NCBI GenBank assembly: GCA_964526905.1
Contig: CAZGMN010000004.1
Coordinates: 1-37,461 of the forward strand
Source of the DNA: CAZGMN01 sp964526905
GTDB taxonomy: Bacteria > Acidobacteriota > Aminicenantia > Aminicenantales > Aminicenantaceae
Direction of reading: 5' to 3'
DNA length: 37,461 bases
The notes under the pieces were generated by a model, which was given only the letters and a program-made list of their open reading frames with translations, was not told the DNA's origin and searched no databases. Below, in pieces: positions 7,572 through 16,113 of this stretch (positions within the stretch are counted from its first letter, which is position 1; each line of letters starts with the position of its first letter). Both the position numbers and the translations under genes were made by a program.

Positions 7572-9422
7572 ATGAACTCATGGGATGAATATGATGTCAT
7601 AGTCGTTGGTGCGGGCCACGCTGGTTGTGAAGCGGCCTATGCTGCAAGCTGTATGGGGCTCGAGACCTGCCTGATCACCATCCATCTAGAGACGATTGCC
7701 CAGATGTCCTGCAATCCCGCCATTGGCGGCCTGGCCAAAGGCCAACTGGTGAGAGAGATCGATGCCTTAGGCGGGCTTATGGGCCTTCTGGCTGACGAGA
7801 CAGGAATCCAGTTCAGGCTGCTCAATCGAAGCCGGGGAGGAGCAGTTCAGGCGCCGAGAGCCCAATCGGACAAGGCTCTTTACAGGCTGATGATGAAAAA
7901 CTGGCTGGAAAAAGTCCCTCATCTCAGGCTTTTTCAGGGCATCGTCACCGAAATCTTGGTCAAGAATAACAAGGCTTATGGGGTCATGACCCTAGAAGGC
8001 AACCGGATTTTGGCTAAAGCTGTCATTCTCGCGCCAGGAACATTTCTAAAGGGCCTCATTCATATCGGCCTCCACAGCTATACTGCCGGAAGAGCTAATG
8101 AGCCTGCTTCGATTGAGCTGAGCGAAAGCCTGAAAAAATTAGGTTTTAAAATTTTCCGTTTGAAAACAGGAACGCCGATGAGGCTCCATAAAGACTCAAT
8201 AGACTGGAGCCATTTCTCCCCTCAGCCTGGAGACGAAGACCCGGTTCCTTTTTCTTTTCGAACTCAAAAAAAGCTGGAAAATAAAATTATCTGCTATACC
8301 GGGTATACAAATCAAAAAACACAAAAAGTCATCAAAAAAAACCTGGATAAATCCCCTCTTTACAGCGGAATAATAAAAGGAATCGGCCCTCGCTACTGCC
8401 CTTCCATCGAGGATAAGGTTGTCAAATTCCCTCATCATCAAAGACACCAGTTCTTTCTCGAACCAGAGGGGATGGAGACGGCTGAAATCTATGTCAACGG
8501 CATCTCTTCCAGCCTGCCTCTCGAAGTCCAGCAAGAAATTTTAAAGAGCATTCCAGGTTTAGACCAGGCAAGAATACTCAGGCCGGCCTACGGAATTGAA
8601 TATGATGCTGTCGTGCCCACCCAGCTTAATCCCTCTCTGGAAACAGAGAAAATCGAAAACCTATTCCTGGCCGGACAGATCAACGGAACATCTGGCTACG
8701 AAGAAGCAGCTGCCCAGGGACTGATGGCCGGAGTAAACGCCGCTTTGAAGATAAGAAAGAAGAAACCTTTCATTCTTAACAGGAATGAGGCTTATATAGC
8801 TGTGCTTATCGACGACTTAATCTCCAAAGGCGTCGAGGAGCCCTACCGCCTCTTTACTTCAAGGGCAGAATACCGCCTTCTGCTTCGCATCGATAATGCG
8901 GATAAAAGGCTTGCACCTTACGGCTTTAAGCTTGGCCTCTTGAAAGAAGAAGATTATGAGGCTTATCTAAAAAAACAAGAAAAAATAAAAAATATACTTC
9001 ATTTTCTCAGCACAGAAAAAATAAAGACGGATAAAGGTGAAAAAACATCTTTGAAGGATTTCCTAAAAAAACCTGAAGTGAAATTCAAAAATGTGGTAGA
9101 ATATAAAAAATTTTGCCAGACCTTGACTGAGGAAGAAATAAGGCACATTGAATCAGAAGTTAAATATGAGGGCTACTTAAAAAAACAGGAAAAAGAGATT
9201 GCCAAAATCCGGAAGACTGACAGAGAAAAAATCCCGAGAGAAACGGACTACGAAAAAATCCCTGGATTATCAAGGGAAGGAATAGAAAAATTGAAAAAGG
9301 TCAGGCCAAAAACAATAGGCGAAGCAAAAAAGGTCCCCGGCATAACTCCTGCGGGCATCGTTAATTTGCATATTTATTTAAACCTTCAAAAGAAAAAAAG
9401 CAGAGAAAAATGTTCCACGTGA
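7572..9422 (+). CDS. mnmG: tRNA uridine-5-carboxymethylaminomethyl modification enzyme MnmG
   Basis: The chosen ATG at 7572 gives 616 aa starting MNSWDEYDVIVVGAGHAGCEAA, the FAD dinucleotide-binding motif at the usual distance from the N terminus. AGGG overlapping the mnmE stop serves as ribosome binding site. A TTG at 7548 would add eight residues and is less likely. Other family motifs are NPAIGGLAKGQLVREIDALGG, RLKTGTPMR and the C-terminal helical domain (DYEKIPGLSREGIEKLKKV) that binds MnmE. It works with MnmE on U34 of tRNA. Its last codons, Cys-Ser-Thr-stop, lie inside a parS site (9411-9426). The rsmG gene that often follows mnmG is absent; parA comes next. Confidence 0.97.
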   Translation: MNSWDEYDVIVVGAGHAGCEAAYAASCMGLETCLITIHLETIAQMSCNPAIGGLAKGQLVREIDALGGLMGLLADETGIQFRLLNRSRGGAVQAPRAQSDKALYRLMMKNWLEKVPHLRLFQGIVTEILVKNNKAYGVMTLEGNRILAKAVILAPGTFLKGLIHIGLHSYTAGRANEPASIELSESLKKLGFKIFRLKTGTPMRLHKDSIDWSHFSPQPGDEDPVPFSFRTQKKLENKIICYTGYTNQKTQKVIKKNLDKSPLYSGIIKGIGPRYCPSIEDKVVKFPHHQRHQFFLEPEGMETAEIYVNGISSSLPLEVQQEILKSIPGLDQARILRPAYGIEYDAVVPTQLNPSLETEKIENLFLAGQINGTSGYEEAAAQGLMAGVNAALKIRKKKPFILNRNEAYIAVLIDDLISKGVEEPYRLFTSRAEYRLLLRIDNADKRLAPYGFKLGLLKEEDYEAYLKKQEKIKNILHFLSTEKIKTDKGEKTSLKDFLKKPEVKFKNVVEYKKFCQTLTEEEIRHIESEVKYEGYLKKQEKEIAKIRKTDREKIPRETDYEKIPGLSREGIEKLKKVRPKTIGEAKKVPGITPAGIVNLHIYLNLQKKKSREKCST

Positions 9423-9426
9423 AACA
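9411..9426 (+). promoter_or_regulatory. parS: parS centromere site
   Basis: The 16-bp sequence TGTTCCACGTGAAACA fits the ParB-binding consensus TGTTNCACGTGAAACA exactly. It spans the mnmG stop codon (TGA, 9420-9422) and ends 9 bp before the parA ATG. ParB is encoded next to it. A ParB clamp loaded here would cover the parA translation start, so autoregulation is possible (inference). Confidence 0.93.
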
Positions 9427-9435
9427 CTCAGAAAG

Positions 9436-10191
9436 ATGAACAAAATCATTGCCGTCGCCAACCAGAAGGGAGGAGCTGGAAAAACAACAACAGCCATAAA
9501 CCTCGGCGCTTGCCTTGCCATGAATAAGCAGAAGATCCTTATCGTTGATTTCGACCCTCAGGGAATGGCCACCATCGGCTTGGGAAAAACAAAGACAACA
9601 AATAAAGGAATCTATCAGGCGATCATGGATGGACAGGAGATGATGGCTTGTATTCAACCAACCGCAGTCGAGAATCTCTTTCTTTCTCCGTGTTCTCCAG
9701 AGCTGGCAGGAGCAGAGGCAGAGCTTTTCTCCCTTGAAAAAAAAGAGCGAAGGCTCCAAGAAGCATTGGACAAAATAAGAAAAGACTTTAATTTCATTCT
9801 CATCGATTGCCCCCCCTCGCTCGGCTTTCTAACCATAAATGCCCTGACTGCCGCGGATTCAGTCTTGATTCCTGTTCAATGTGAATTTTTTTGTATGGAA
9901 GGACTTCCAGACCTTCTTCGAATTCTTGACGAGGTGCGAACTTATTTAAACCCCTCTCTTGTCATCGAAGGAATCCTGCTGACCATGTACGATGAGCGGA
10001 CAAACCTTTCCAAACAGGTCGTCGCCGAAATCCGGAACTCGCTGAAGGGCATCATCTATGAGGTTGTCATCCCTCGAAACGTCAAGCTTGCCGAAGCCCC
10101 CAGTTTTGGCAAGCCGATCACAATCTATGATATAAAGTCAAGAGGAGCAGAGGCCTATTTCAATTTAGCTCAGGAGATGCTAAGAAAATGA
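9436..10191 (+). CDS. parA: chromosome partitioning ATPase ParA (Soj)
   Basis: The 251-aa protein is a chromosomal-type ParA without an N-terminal DNA-binding extension. It has a deviant Walker A KGGAGKTTT (about residues 10-18), IVDFDPQGMATIGLG (A' motif), ILIDCPPSLGFLT (Walker B) and the C-terminal LAEAPSFGKPI segment. ParA binds DNA non-specifically when bound to ATP and moves the ParB-parS complex. It begins 9 bp after a parS site and overlaps parB by 4 bp (ATGA). The ribosome binding site is weak (AGAAAG). The pair is typical of origin-proximal chromosome. Confidence 0.96.
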   Translation: MNKIIAVANQKGGAGKTTTAINLGACLAMNKQKILIVDFDPQGMATIGLGKTKTTNKGIYQAIMDGQEMMACIQPTAVENLFLSPCSPELAGAEAELFSLEKKERRLQEALDKIRKDFNFILIDCPPSLGFLTINALTAADSVLIPVQCEFFCMEGLPDLLRILDEVRTYLNPSLVIEGILLTMYDERTNLSKQVVAEIRNSLKGIIYEVVIPRNVKLAEAPSFGKPITIYDIKSRGAEAYFNLAQEMLRK

Positions 10192-11036
10192 AAAAGAAAG
10201 TATTAGGCAAGGGCTTAAAAGCATTTATTCCAGACGAATACGGAATCTTAAAGGAAGAGAGATATGCTGATTTAGACATGGATAAAATCAAGCCGAACCC
10301 TCTTCAGCCAAGGTTGAAATTCAACCAGGAATCCATAGAAGAGCTGGCGAATTCGATCAGAGAATCAGGAGTTCTTCAGCCGGTTATCGTTGTTCCCGAC
10401 GGAGAGCGCTACAGGATAATCGTCGGAGAACGAAGATGGCGCGCCGCCCAAAAGGTGGGATTGAAAAAAATTCCGGCTCTCATCCGCTCTTTGCCTAATG
10501 TTCAGCAGCTCGAAACTTCCCTTGCCGAGAACCTCCAGCGCGAAGACCTCAATCCCTTAGAGGTTGCCCTCGCTTATCAAAAAATGACCCAAGAACTGAA
10601 TTACACTCAGCAAGAAATCGCTGATAAAGTCGGAAAAAACAGGGCATCCGTTGCAAACTACCTTCGCCTTCTCAAACTGCCAAAAGAGATCCAGGATAAT
10701 CTGGCAGAGGACAAAATAACCATGGGCCATGCCAGAGCCTTGACTGCCCTTGAAGACCCAAAGCTTCAAATTTCTCTCTCACGCCAGGTCATCCAAAACC
10801 AGCTTTCTGTTCGGGATGTGGAGAGGCTCATCCAAAGAATTAAGAAAGCGCCTGAAGGACGAAAAAGCTCTCCTCCCAATCCCGACCTGATGGCTCTTCA
10901 GGAAGAATTTACAAAGCTCCTTGGAACAAAGATTTCTATCTCCGGAAACCAGAACAGGGGGGTTATCAGAATACATTATTTTACTCTTGACGAGCTAAAC
11001 AGAATCTATGAAAAAATCAAAGGAGATAATAAATGA
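10188..11036 (+). CDS. parB: chromosome partitioning CTPase ParB (Spo0J)
   Basis: This 282-aa ParB starts with the conserved LGKGLKAFIP segment. It carries the nucleotide-binding GERRWRAA motif and box ENLQREDLNPLEVA, a helix-turn-helix (TQQEIADKVGKNRASVANYLRLLKLP, about 145-170), and a C-terminal dimerisation region. ParB proteins bind CTP and slide from parS as clamps. The start overlaps parA (ATGA) and the end overlaps the bactofilin gene (ATGA), so the three are probably one translation unit. CTP synthase is encoded 1.1 kb downstream. Confidence 0.96.
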   Translation: MKKKVLGKGLKAFIPDEYGILKEERYADLDMDKIKPNPLQPRLKFNQESIEELANSIRESGVLQPVIVVPDGERYRIIVGERRWRAAQKVGLKKIPALIRSLPNVQQLETSLAENLQREDLNPLEVALAYQKMTQELNYTQQEIADKVGKNRASVANYLRLLKLPKEIQDNLAEDKITMGHARALTALEDPKLQISLSRQVIQNQLSVRDVERLIQRIKKAPEGRKSSPPNPDLMALQEEFTKLLGTKISISGNQNRGVIRIHYFTLDELNRIYEKIKGDNK

Positions 11037-11425
11037 AAGACAGGAAAGTAGATATCGGCGAAAATAAGATTACAGGTTTCCTTGACAAAGACACGGATAT
11101 TAAGGGCGAGTTAAGCTTTAGGGGGTCCTTCCGGATTGATGGGAATTTTAAGGGCAATATAAACTCTGATTCAACACTTATCATCGGTGAAAACGGAAAG
11201 GTCGAGGCGGACCTCAAAATTGGCCATGTCATCATCAACGGCGAAATAAAGGGCAATATCCAGGCGAAAGAAAAGGTGGTCATAAACTCCAGTGGAAGAG
11301 TCATAGGCACAATCGTAACTCCTCTTCTGGTCGTTGAGGAAGGCGCTTATCTTGAAACCAACTGCCAGACAACGGATAAGATTTCTCGCCCGGCGCCTGA
11401 AAAAGGGAAGGAACATACACCTTGA
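11033..11425 (+). CDS. bactofilin
   Basis: The 130-aa protein is a bactofilin (DUF583): a short polar N terminus, a right-handed beta-helix core (about residues 15-110) with repeating glycine-containing turns (GELSFRGSFRIDGNFKGNI, GENGKVEADLKIGHVIINGEIKGNI), and a charged C-terminal tail ending PEKGKEHTP. Bactofilins self-assemble into nucleotide-free filaments and act as scaffolds in shape, polarity or chromosome organisation; in Myxococcus they bind ParABS. It overlaps parB by 4 bp, with a good AAGGAGAT ribosome binding site, and overlaps kdsB at its stop. The coupling to parAB supports a link to ParABS positioning (inference). Confidence 0.92.
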   Translation: MKDRKVDIGENKITGFLDKDTDIKGELSFRGSFRIDGNFKGNINSDSTLIIGENGKVEADLKIGHVIINGEIKGNIQAKEKVVINSSGRVIGTIVTPLLVVEEGAYLETNCQTTDKISRPAPEKGKEHTP

Positions 11426-12147
11426 AGAAAGCAGTCGGAATCATTCCTGTCCGCTACCAATCCGAACGCTTCCCAGGAAAGCCTCTTGCCCTGATCAACG
11501 GTAAGCCAATGATTCAGAGAATCTATGAATCTGCAGCCAAAGCGACGCTTCTTGACCAGCTAATAGTTGCCACTGACGATAAGAGAATTTCTGACGTCGC
11601 CAAGAGTTTTGGAGCAGATGTCAGGATGACTTCGCTCCAGCATAACTCTGGAACTGACAGAGTCGCCGAAGTCGCTAAAGAGATTAAAACTCCTATAATC
11701 ATCAACATCCAGGGGGATGAGCCTCTGCTAAGAGAAGAAATGATCGATGACCTGGTGAATGCCCTTCAGGATGAAGCCATACCCATGGCAACGCTCGCGG
11801 CCAGAGTCCTTGACCTCAACCTCCTTGAAGATAGCAACACGATCAAGGTTATCACTGACAAAGATGGCTATGCACTCTATTTTTCTCGCTCACCTCTTCC
11901 TTTCAAGGCATCAGATTACTTTTTGCAGCATATTGGAATCTATGGCTACCAGAGAGAGTTTCTCGTCGCCTTCAGCCAGATGGAGCAAACAAGGCTGGAG
12001 AAAGCAGAGAAGCTGGAGCAGCTCAGGGCTCTGGAGAACGGATTCAGAATAAAAATCATCGAAACTCCCTTTTTGACAATAGGGGTCGATTCTCCACAGG
12101 ACATCATCAAGGTGGAAGATTATCTAAAGGAACATTCCTATGACTAA
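11422..12147 (+). CDS. kdsB: CMP-Kdo synthetase (3-deoxy-manno-octulosonate cytidylyltransferase)
   Basis: This 241-aa enzyme starts at a TTG that overlaps the bactofilin stop (TTGA). It has the KdsB motifs IIPVRYQSERFPGKPL (nucleotide loop), IVATDD, HNSGTDRVAEVA and NIQGDEPLL. It activates Kdo with CTP to CMP-Kdo, the donor for lipid A glycosylation by WaaA. It overlaps pyrG by 8 bp, so the CTP user and the CTP maker are translated together. Length is normal for the family. Confidence 0.96.
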   Translation: MKKAVGIIPVRYQSERFPGKPLALINGKPMIQRIYESAAKATLLDQLIVATDDKRISDVAKSFGADVRMTSLQHNSGTDRVAEVAKEIKTPIIINIQGDEPLLREEMIDDLVNALQDEAIPMATLAARVLDLNLLEDSNTIKVITDKDGYALYFSRSPLPFKASDYFLQHIGIYGYQREFLVAFSQMEQTRLEKAEKLEQLRALENGFRIKIIETPFLTIGVDSPQDIIKVEDYLKEHSYD

Positions 12148-13753
12148 ATTCATCTTTGTTACCGGAGGAGTCCTTTCTGCCTTGGGCAAAGGAATCGCAG
12201 CCTCATCAATCGGAGCCCTGCTTGAAAGCCACGGCTACAAAATCACGATACAAAAATTCGACCCTTATCTTAACGTCGACCCGGGCACTATGAGTCCATT
12301 CCAGCATGGAGAAGTCTATGTTACTGATGACGGAGCTGAAACTGACTTGGACCTTGGACATTATGAACGCTTCACCTCCACTCAAACAACAAAGGCTCAC
12401 AACTGGACAGCCGGAAAAATCTATGATTTGATCATAAAAAAAGAGAGAAGAGGTCAGTACCTGGGAAAAACTGTGCAGGTCATACCGCATGTCACAGACG
12501 AGATAAAAAAAGCCTTCTATGCTGTGGCTGATAATAATGACATCGTCATCGTCGAGATAGGCGGCACTGTCGGAGATATCGAAGGCCTTCCCTTCCTCGA
12601 GGCAACAAGACAGATGAGGCTTTCTCTGGGCACCGAAAACACTCTTTTTGTTCATCTAACCCTGGTTCCTTTCATCAAGACTTCTGGCGAATTGAAGACA
12701 AAACCAACCCAGCACAGCGTCAAGGAACTGCGGGCGATTGGAATTCAGCCTGACATTCTCCTCTGCCGTACAGATCGCTTCCTCAAGCCAGAGATAAAGG
12801 CTAAGATCTCTCTCTTCACTAATGTGCCATTAGATTCAGTTATTACTGCCAAAGACGTGGACAATACCTACGAAATTCCTCTGATCTTCGCCCAGGAAAA
12901 TTTAGACAAGATCATCCTCAAGAAGCTGAACCTGCCTTTGAGAAAAAGGCTTCTCGGCCGCTGGAAATCTCTCGTGAAGAAAATGAAAAATCCTCGCGAT
13001 GAAGTCAATATCGCCCTGGTGGGCAAATATGCAGGCCTCCAGGACTCCTATTTGAGCTTAAAGCAAGCTCTTGACCACGGCGGAACTGCCCATAACCTTA
13101 AAGTCAACATTTCCTGGATAGAAGCCGAGGATTTAGAAAATAGAAGTCCTGAAGAAATATTGAAGGAAGCAGATGGGATTCTTGTTCCCGGAGGTTTTGG
13201 CGTAAGGGGAATCGAGGGAAAAATCAAGGCTGTAACCTATGCTAGACAGAGAAGAGTCCCTTTTTTTGGCATCTGTCTGGGAATGCAGGTAGCAACAGTC
13301 GAATTTGCCAGGAATGTTGTCTTTCTCAACAAAGCCAACTCCACTGAATTCGACCCGCATGCACCCCATAAGATTTTCTTCATGTGGAGGGAGCTAAAAG
13401 GAGTTCAAGACATGGGGGGAACGATGAGGCTTGGCCAGTTTCTATGCCGCGTGAAAAATGGGTCTTTTGCCCAGAAGGCTTATGGCAGAACAAGAATTTA
13501 CGAGCGGCACCGCCACCGCTATGAGTTCAATCCTGAATATGAGGGTATCTTGAGCAAGGCCGGCCTTTTCATCTCAGGGAAAAATCCTGAGCATAACTTG
13601 GTGGAAGTCATAGAAATCAAAGACCATCCTTGGTTTCTTGGCTGCCAGTTTCATCCTGAGTTTAAATCGAAGCCCTTAAAGCCTCATCCTCTTTTTAAGG
13701 CTTTTATCGGAGCGAGCTATGCCTACAGACGCCAAAGAAATCGTCATCAATAG
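12140..13753 (+). CDS. pyrG: CTP synthase
   Basis: The 537-aa protein has the two CTP synthase domains: the N-terminal amidoligase (about 1-265; FVTGGVLSALGKGIAASSIG, then VDPGTMSPFQHGEVYVTDDGAETDLDLGHYERF) and a C-terminal class I glutamine amidotransferase (about 290-530) with the nucleophile in FFGICLGMQ and the HPEF catalytic pair. It converts UTP to CTP with glutamine. It overlaps kdsB upstream (8 bp) and kdsA downstream (35 bp). CTP serves KdsB and also the ParB family, both encoded just upstream. Confidence 0.97.
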   Translation: MTKFIFVTGGVLSALGKGIAASSIGALLESHGYKITIQKFDPYLNVDPGTMSPFQHGEVYVTDDGAETDLDLGHYERFTSTQTTKAHNWTAGKIYDLIIKKERRGQYLGKTVQVIPHVTDEIKKAFYAVADNNDIVIVEIGGTVGDIEGLPFLEATRQMRLSLGTENTLFVHLTLVPFIKTSGELKTKPTQHSVKELRAIGIQPDILLCRTDRFLKPEIKAKISLFTNVPLDSVITAKDVDNTYEIPLIFAQENLDKIILKKLNLPLRKRLLGRWKSLVKKMKNPRDEVNIALVGKYAGLQDSYLSLKQALDHGGTAHNLKVNISWIEAEDLENRSPEEILKEADGILVPGGFGVRGIEGKIKAVTYARQRRVPFFGICLGMQVATVEFARNVVFLNKANSTEFDPHAPHKIFFMWRELKGVQDMGGTMRLGQFLCRVKNGSFAQKAYGRTRIYERHRHRYEFNPEYEGILSKAGLFISGKNPEHNLVEVIEIKDHPWFLGCQFHPEFKSKPLKPHPLFKAFIGASYAYRRQRNRHQ

Positions 13754-14570
13754 TAAAGTCAAGATTGGAGGGGCCAATCCTTTCTTCCTGATAGGAGGTC
13801 CTTGCGTCATTGAAAGCCAGAAACATGCTCTCTTTATGGCAAAGGAAATAAATAAAATCTGCCGAGATTTGCAGGTTTCATTTATCTTCAAGTCCTCATA
13901 CGATAAAGCCAACCGCTCTTCAATCTCGTCCTACAGAGGGCCTGGCCTGGAAAAGGGCTTGGAAATCCTGTCCCTTGTTAAAAAGGAGGTTGATGTGCCT
14001 GTTCTCTCCGACGTTCATGAGACAAGTCAGGTTGAAAAGGCTGCTCAGGTTCTGGATGTCATCCAGATCCCAGCTTTTCTCTGCCGTCAAACAGACCTGA
14101 TTATCGAAGCTGCCAGGACAAGAAAGCCCCTAAATCTCAAGAAAGGTCAGTTTTTATCTCCTTATGAAATGAAAAACCAAGTCGAAAAAGTCCTCAGTCA
14201 GGGAAACGAAAAAATTATCCTCACTGAAAGAGGAGCCTCATTTGGCTACAACAATCTGGTCCTCGACATCCGCTCCATTCCCATCATGAAGAAGTGGGGA
14301 TTTCCGGTGGTCATCGATGCTTCGCACAGCGTCCAAAGGCCAGGGGGCGAGGGAAGCGCTTCAGGAGGAGAGCCTGAATTCATTCCCTATCTCGCCAAAG
14401 CCGGAATTGCCGCAGGGGCAGACGGAGTCTTTATTGAAATTCATGACAATCCCCTTGAGGCTTTCTCAGATAAATATAACTCATTGAAAATAAAAGAGTT
14501 GCGAGGATTGCTTGCCTCGCTTCTCCGCTTAAAAAAAGCTCAGGACACAGACGACAATCTTAAGCTATAA
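13719..14570 (+). CDS. kdsA: Kdo-8-phosphate synthase, metal-dependent type
   Basis: The 283-aa aldolase condenses PEP with arabinose-5-P to Kdo-8-P. Motifs are FFLIGGPCVIES, FIFKSSYDKANRSS, LTERGASFGYNNLVLDIR and VIDASHSVQRPGG. The Cys in GGPCVIES sits where metal-independent enzymes such as that of E. coli have Asn, so this is the metal-dependent class. The ATG at 13719 has a GGAG 6 nt upstream and lies 35 bp inside pyrG, the deepest overlap in the operon. kdsD follows after 9 bp. Confidence 0.95.
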   Translation: MPTDAKEIVINSKVKIGGANPFFLIGGPCVIESQKHALFMAKEINKICRDLQVSFIFKSSYDKANRSSISSYRGPGLEKGLEILSLVKKEVDVPVLSDVHETSQVEKAAQVLDVIQIPAFLCRQTDLIIEAARTRKPLNLKKGQFLSPYEMKNQVEKVLSQGNEKIILTERGASFGYNNLVLDIRSIPIMKKWGFPVVIDASHSVQRPGGEGSASGGEPEFIPYLAKAGIAAGADGVFIEIHDNPLEAFSDKYNSLKIKELRGLLASLLRLKKAQDTDDNLKL

Positions 14571-14579
14571 TAAACGAAC

Positions 14580-15551
14580 ATGAAAAAAGAACAAATCCTC
14601 AAAATCGGCAAGGATGTTCTCAACATCGAGGCTGACGCTGTTAAAAACCTGGCCTTCAAGCTCAGTGGAAATTTTGTCAAGGCTGTTGAGCTTCTTTCTC
14701 AAACAAAATCTCGGATTATCATCACCGGCATGGGAAAATCAGGTCTTGTCGGCCGCAAAATTGCCGCCACCCTTTCAAGCTGCGGCACTCCAGCCATTTT
14801 TATCCACCCGGCTGAAGCCGGGCACGGCGACCTGGGCATGATCATTAAAGGAGATATTCTCCTTGCTATTTCCTACAGCGGCGAGACTCAAGAAATCGTC
14901 GACCTTATCGATTTCGTCAAAAGGACAGGAATAAAGCTGATCAGCATCACTGGAGATAAGAATTCAAGGCTGGCTAAGTACAGCGATATCGTCATCGAAG
15001 CTGAGGTCGAGAGGGAAGCAGGCCCCAATGGTTTGATTCCCACAGCAAGCTCAACCGCTGCCTTGGCTGTCGGCGATGCCCTCGCCATCGCTTTGATGAA
15101 AAAAAAGGGATTTGGAGAGAAAGATTTCGTATCTGTCCATCCCAAAGGGCAAGCCGCCAAAAAGCTTATTAAAATTAAAAGTCTGATGCACAGGGGAAGG
15201 CATATAGCCCGGGTCAAGCAAAAGGTCCCCATGCCCGAAGTCCTTAAAGAAATGACCAGAAAAAAACTGGGAATGACTTGTGTCGTCGACGACAAACAAA
15301 GGCTGGTAGGGATAATAACCGACGGAGACTTGAGAAGAGCGCTCCAAAAACACAGAAAGAGCATCCTCCAAAAAAAGGCCCAGGACTGCATGACTCCTAA
15401 CCCGATCACCATCGACAAAGATGATTTAGCCGTTAAAGCCTTAAATTTGATGGAGGATAAAAAAATCACTTCTTTGATCATTAAGAATAAAAGGGGAATG
15501 ATTGAAGGAATTATCCATCTTCATGACTTATGGCGAACAGAGATGTTTTAA
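14580..15551 (+). CDS. kdsD: arabinose-5-phosphate isomerase (KdsD/KpsF)
   Basis: The 323-aa protein has an N-terminal SIS sugar isomerase domain (about 30-175; ITGMGKSGLVGRKIAATLSSCGTPAIF, then AEAGHGDLGMI) and two C-terminal CBS domains (about 205-320). It interconverts ribulose-5-P and arabinose-5-P, the first committed step toward Kdo. The SIS plus two CBS layout is the full-length KdsD/KpsF form. It overlaps kdsC, the third enzyme of the pathway. Confidence 0.95.
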   Translation: MKKEQILKIGKDVLNIEADAVKNLAFKLSGNFVKAVELLSQTKSRIIITGMGKSGLVGRKIAATLSSCGTPAIFIHPAEAGHGDLGMIIKGDILLAISYSGETQEIVDLIDFVKRTGIKLISITGDKNSRLAKYSDIVIEAEVEREAGPNGLIPTASSTAALAVGDALAIALMKKKGFGEKDFVSVHPKGQAAKKLIKIKSLMHRGRHIARVKQKVPMPEVLKEMTRKKLGMTCVVDDKQRLVGIITDGDLRRALQKHRKSILQKKAQDCMTPNPITIDKDDLAVKALNLMEDKKITSLIIKNKRGMIEGIIHLHDLWRTEMF

Positions 15552-16096
15552 TGAGAGTCGAGGACCGAGCGCGAAAAGTCAAGATGGTCATCATGGATGT
15601 TGACGGCACTCTGACCGACGGAACTCTTCTCATCCTTCCTGACGGCGAAGAGCTTAAATCATACAATGTCAAGGATGGAACAGGCATTCTTCTTGCGCGC
15701 TTGGCCGGGATAAAGACTGCGATCATCACTGGAAAAACATCAAAGTCCCTTGAAATAAGAGCTAAAAAGCTAAAGGTCTCAGAGGTTTATCAAGGAATTT
15801 TAGACAAGAAAAAGGTCCTGGAGGAAATCCTGGCTAAAAACAAAGTTAGGCCCCAGGAAGTTGCTTACATCGGGGATGACCTGGGAGACCTTGAGGTCAT
15901 TAAAAGCGTCGGCCTGGCCGGCGCAGTGGCAGATGCTCACCCAGAAATAAAAAAGCAAAGCCATTTCATCTGCGAAAATCCCGGTGGAAGGGGCGCTGTG
16001 CGGGAGTTCATCGAATTCATTCTTAAGGCGCAGGATAAATGGCGGGCCGTAGAAGCCAATTTCAAGGATTTAATCGAGCAAAAAGAACAGATATAA
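15530..16096 (+). CDS. kdsC: Kdo-8-phosphate phosphatase (HAD family, KdsC)
   Basis: This small HAD phosphatase has motif I DVDGTLTDG, motif II in IITGKTS, and motif III in YIGDDLGDLEVIKSVGLAGAVADAHPE, the KdsC/YrbI pattern without a cap domain (188 aa). It removes phosphate from Kdo-8-P to give Kdo. The start used lies 22 bp inside kdsD. An ATG at 15551 overlapping the kdsD stop (TAATG, as at rpmH-rnpA and rnpA-yidD) is an equal alternative and would give 181 aa. With kdsB, kdsA and kdsD it completes the Kdo route. Confidence 0.92.
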   Translation: MANRDVLMRVEDRARKVKMVIMDVDGTLTDGTLLILPDGEELKSYNVKDGTGILLARLAGIKTAIITGKTSKSLEIRAKKLKVSEVYQGILDKKKVLEEILAKNKVRPQEVAYIGDDLGDLEVIKSVGLAGAVADAHPEIKKQSHFICENPGGRGAVREFIEFILKAQDKWRAVEANFKDLIEQKEQI

Positions 16097-16113
16097 ATTT
16101 TTTTATGAAAAGT

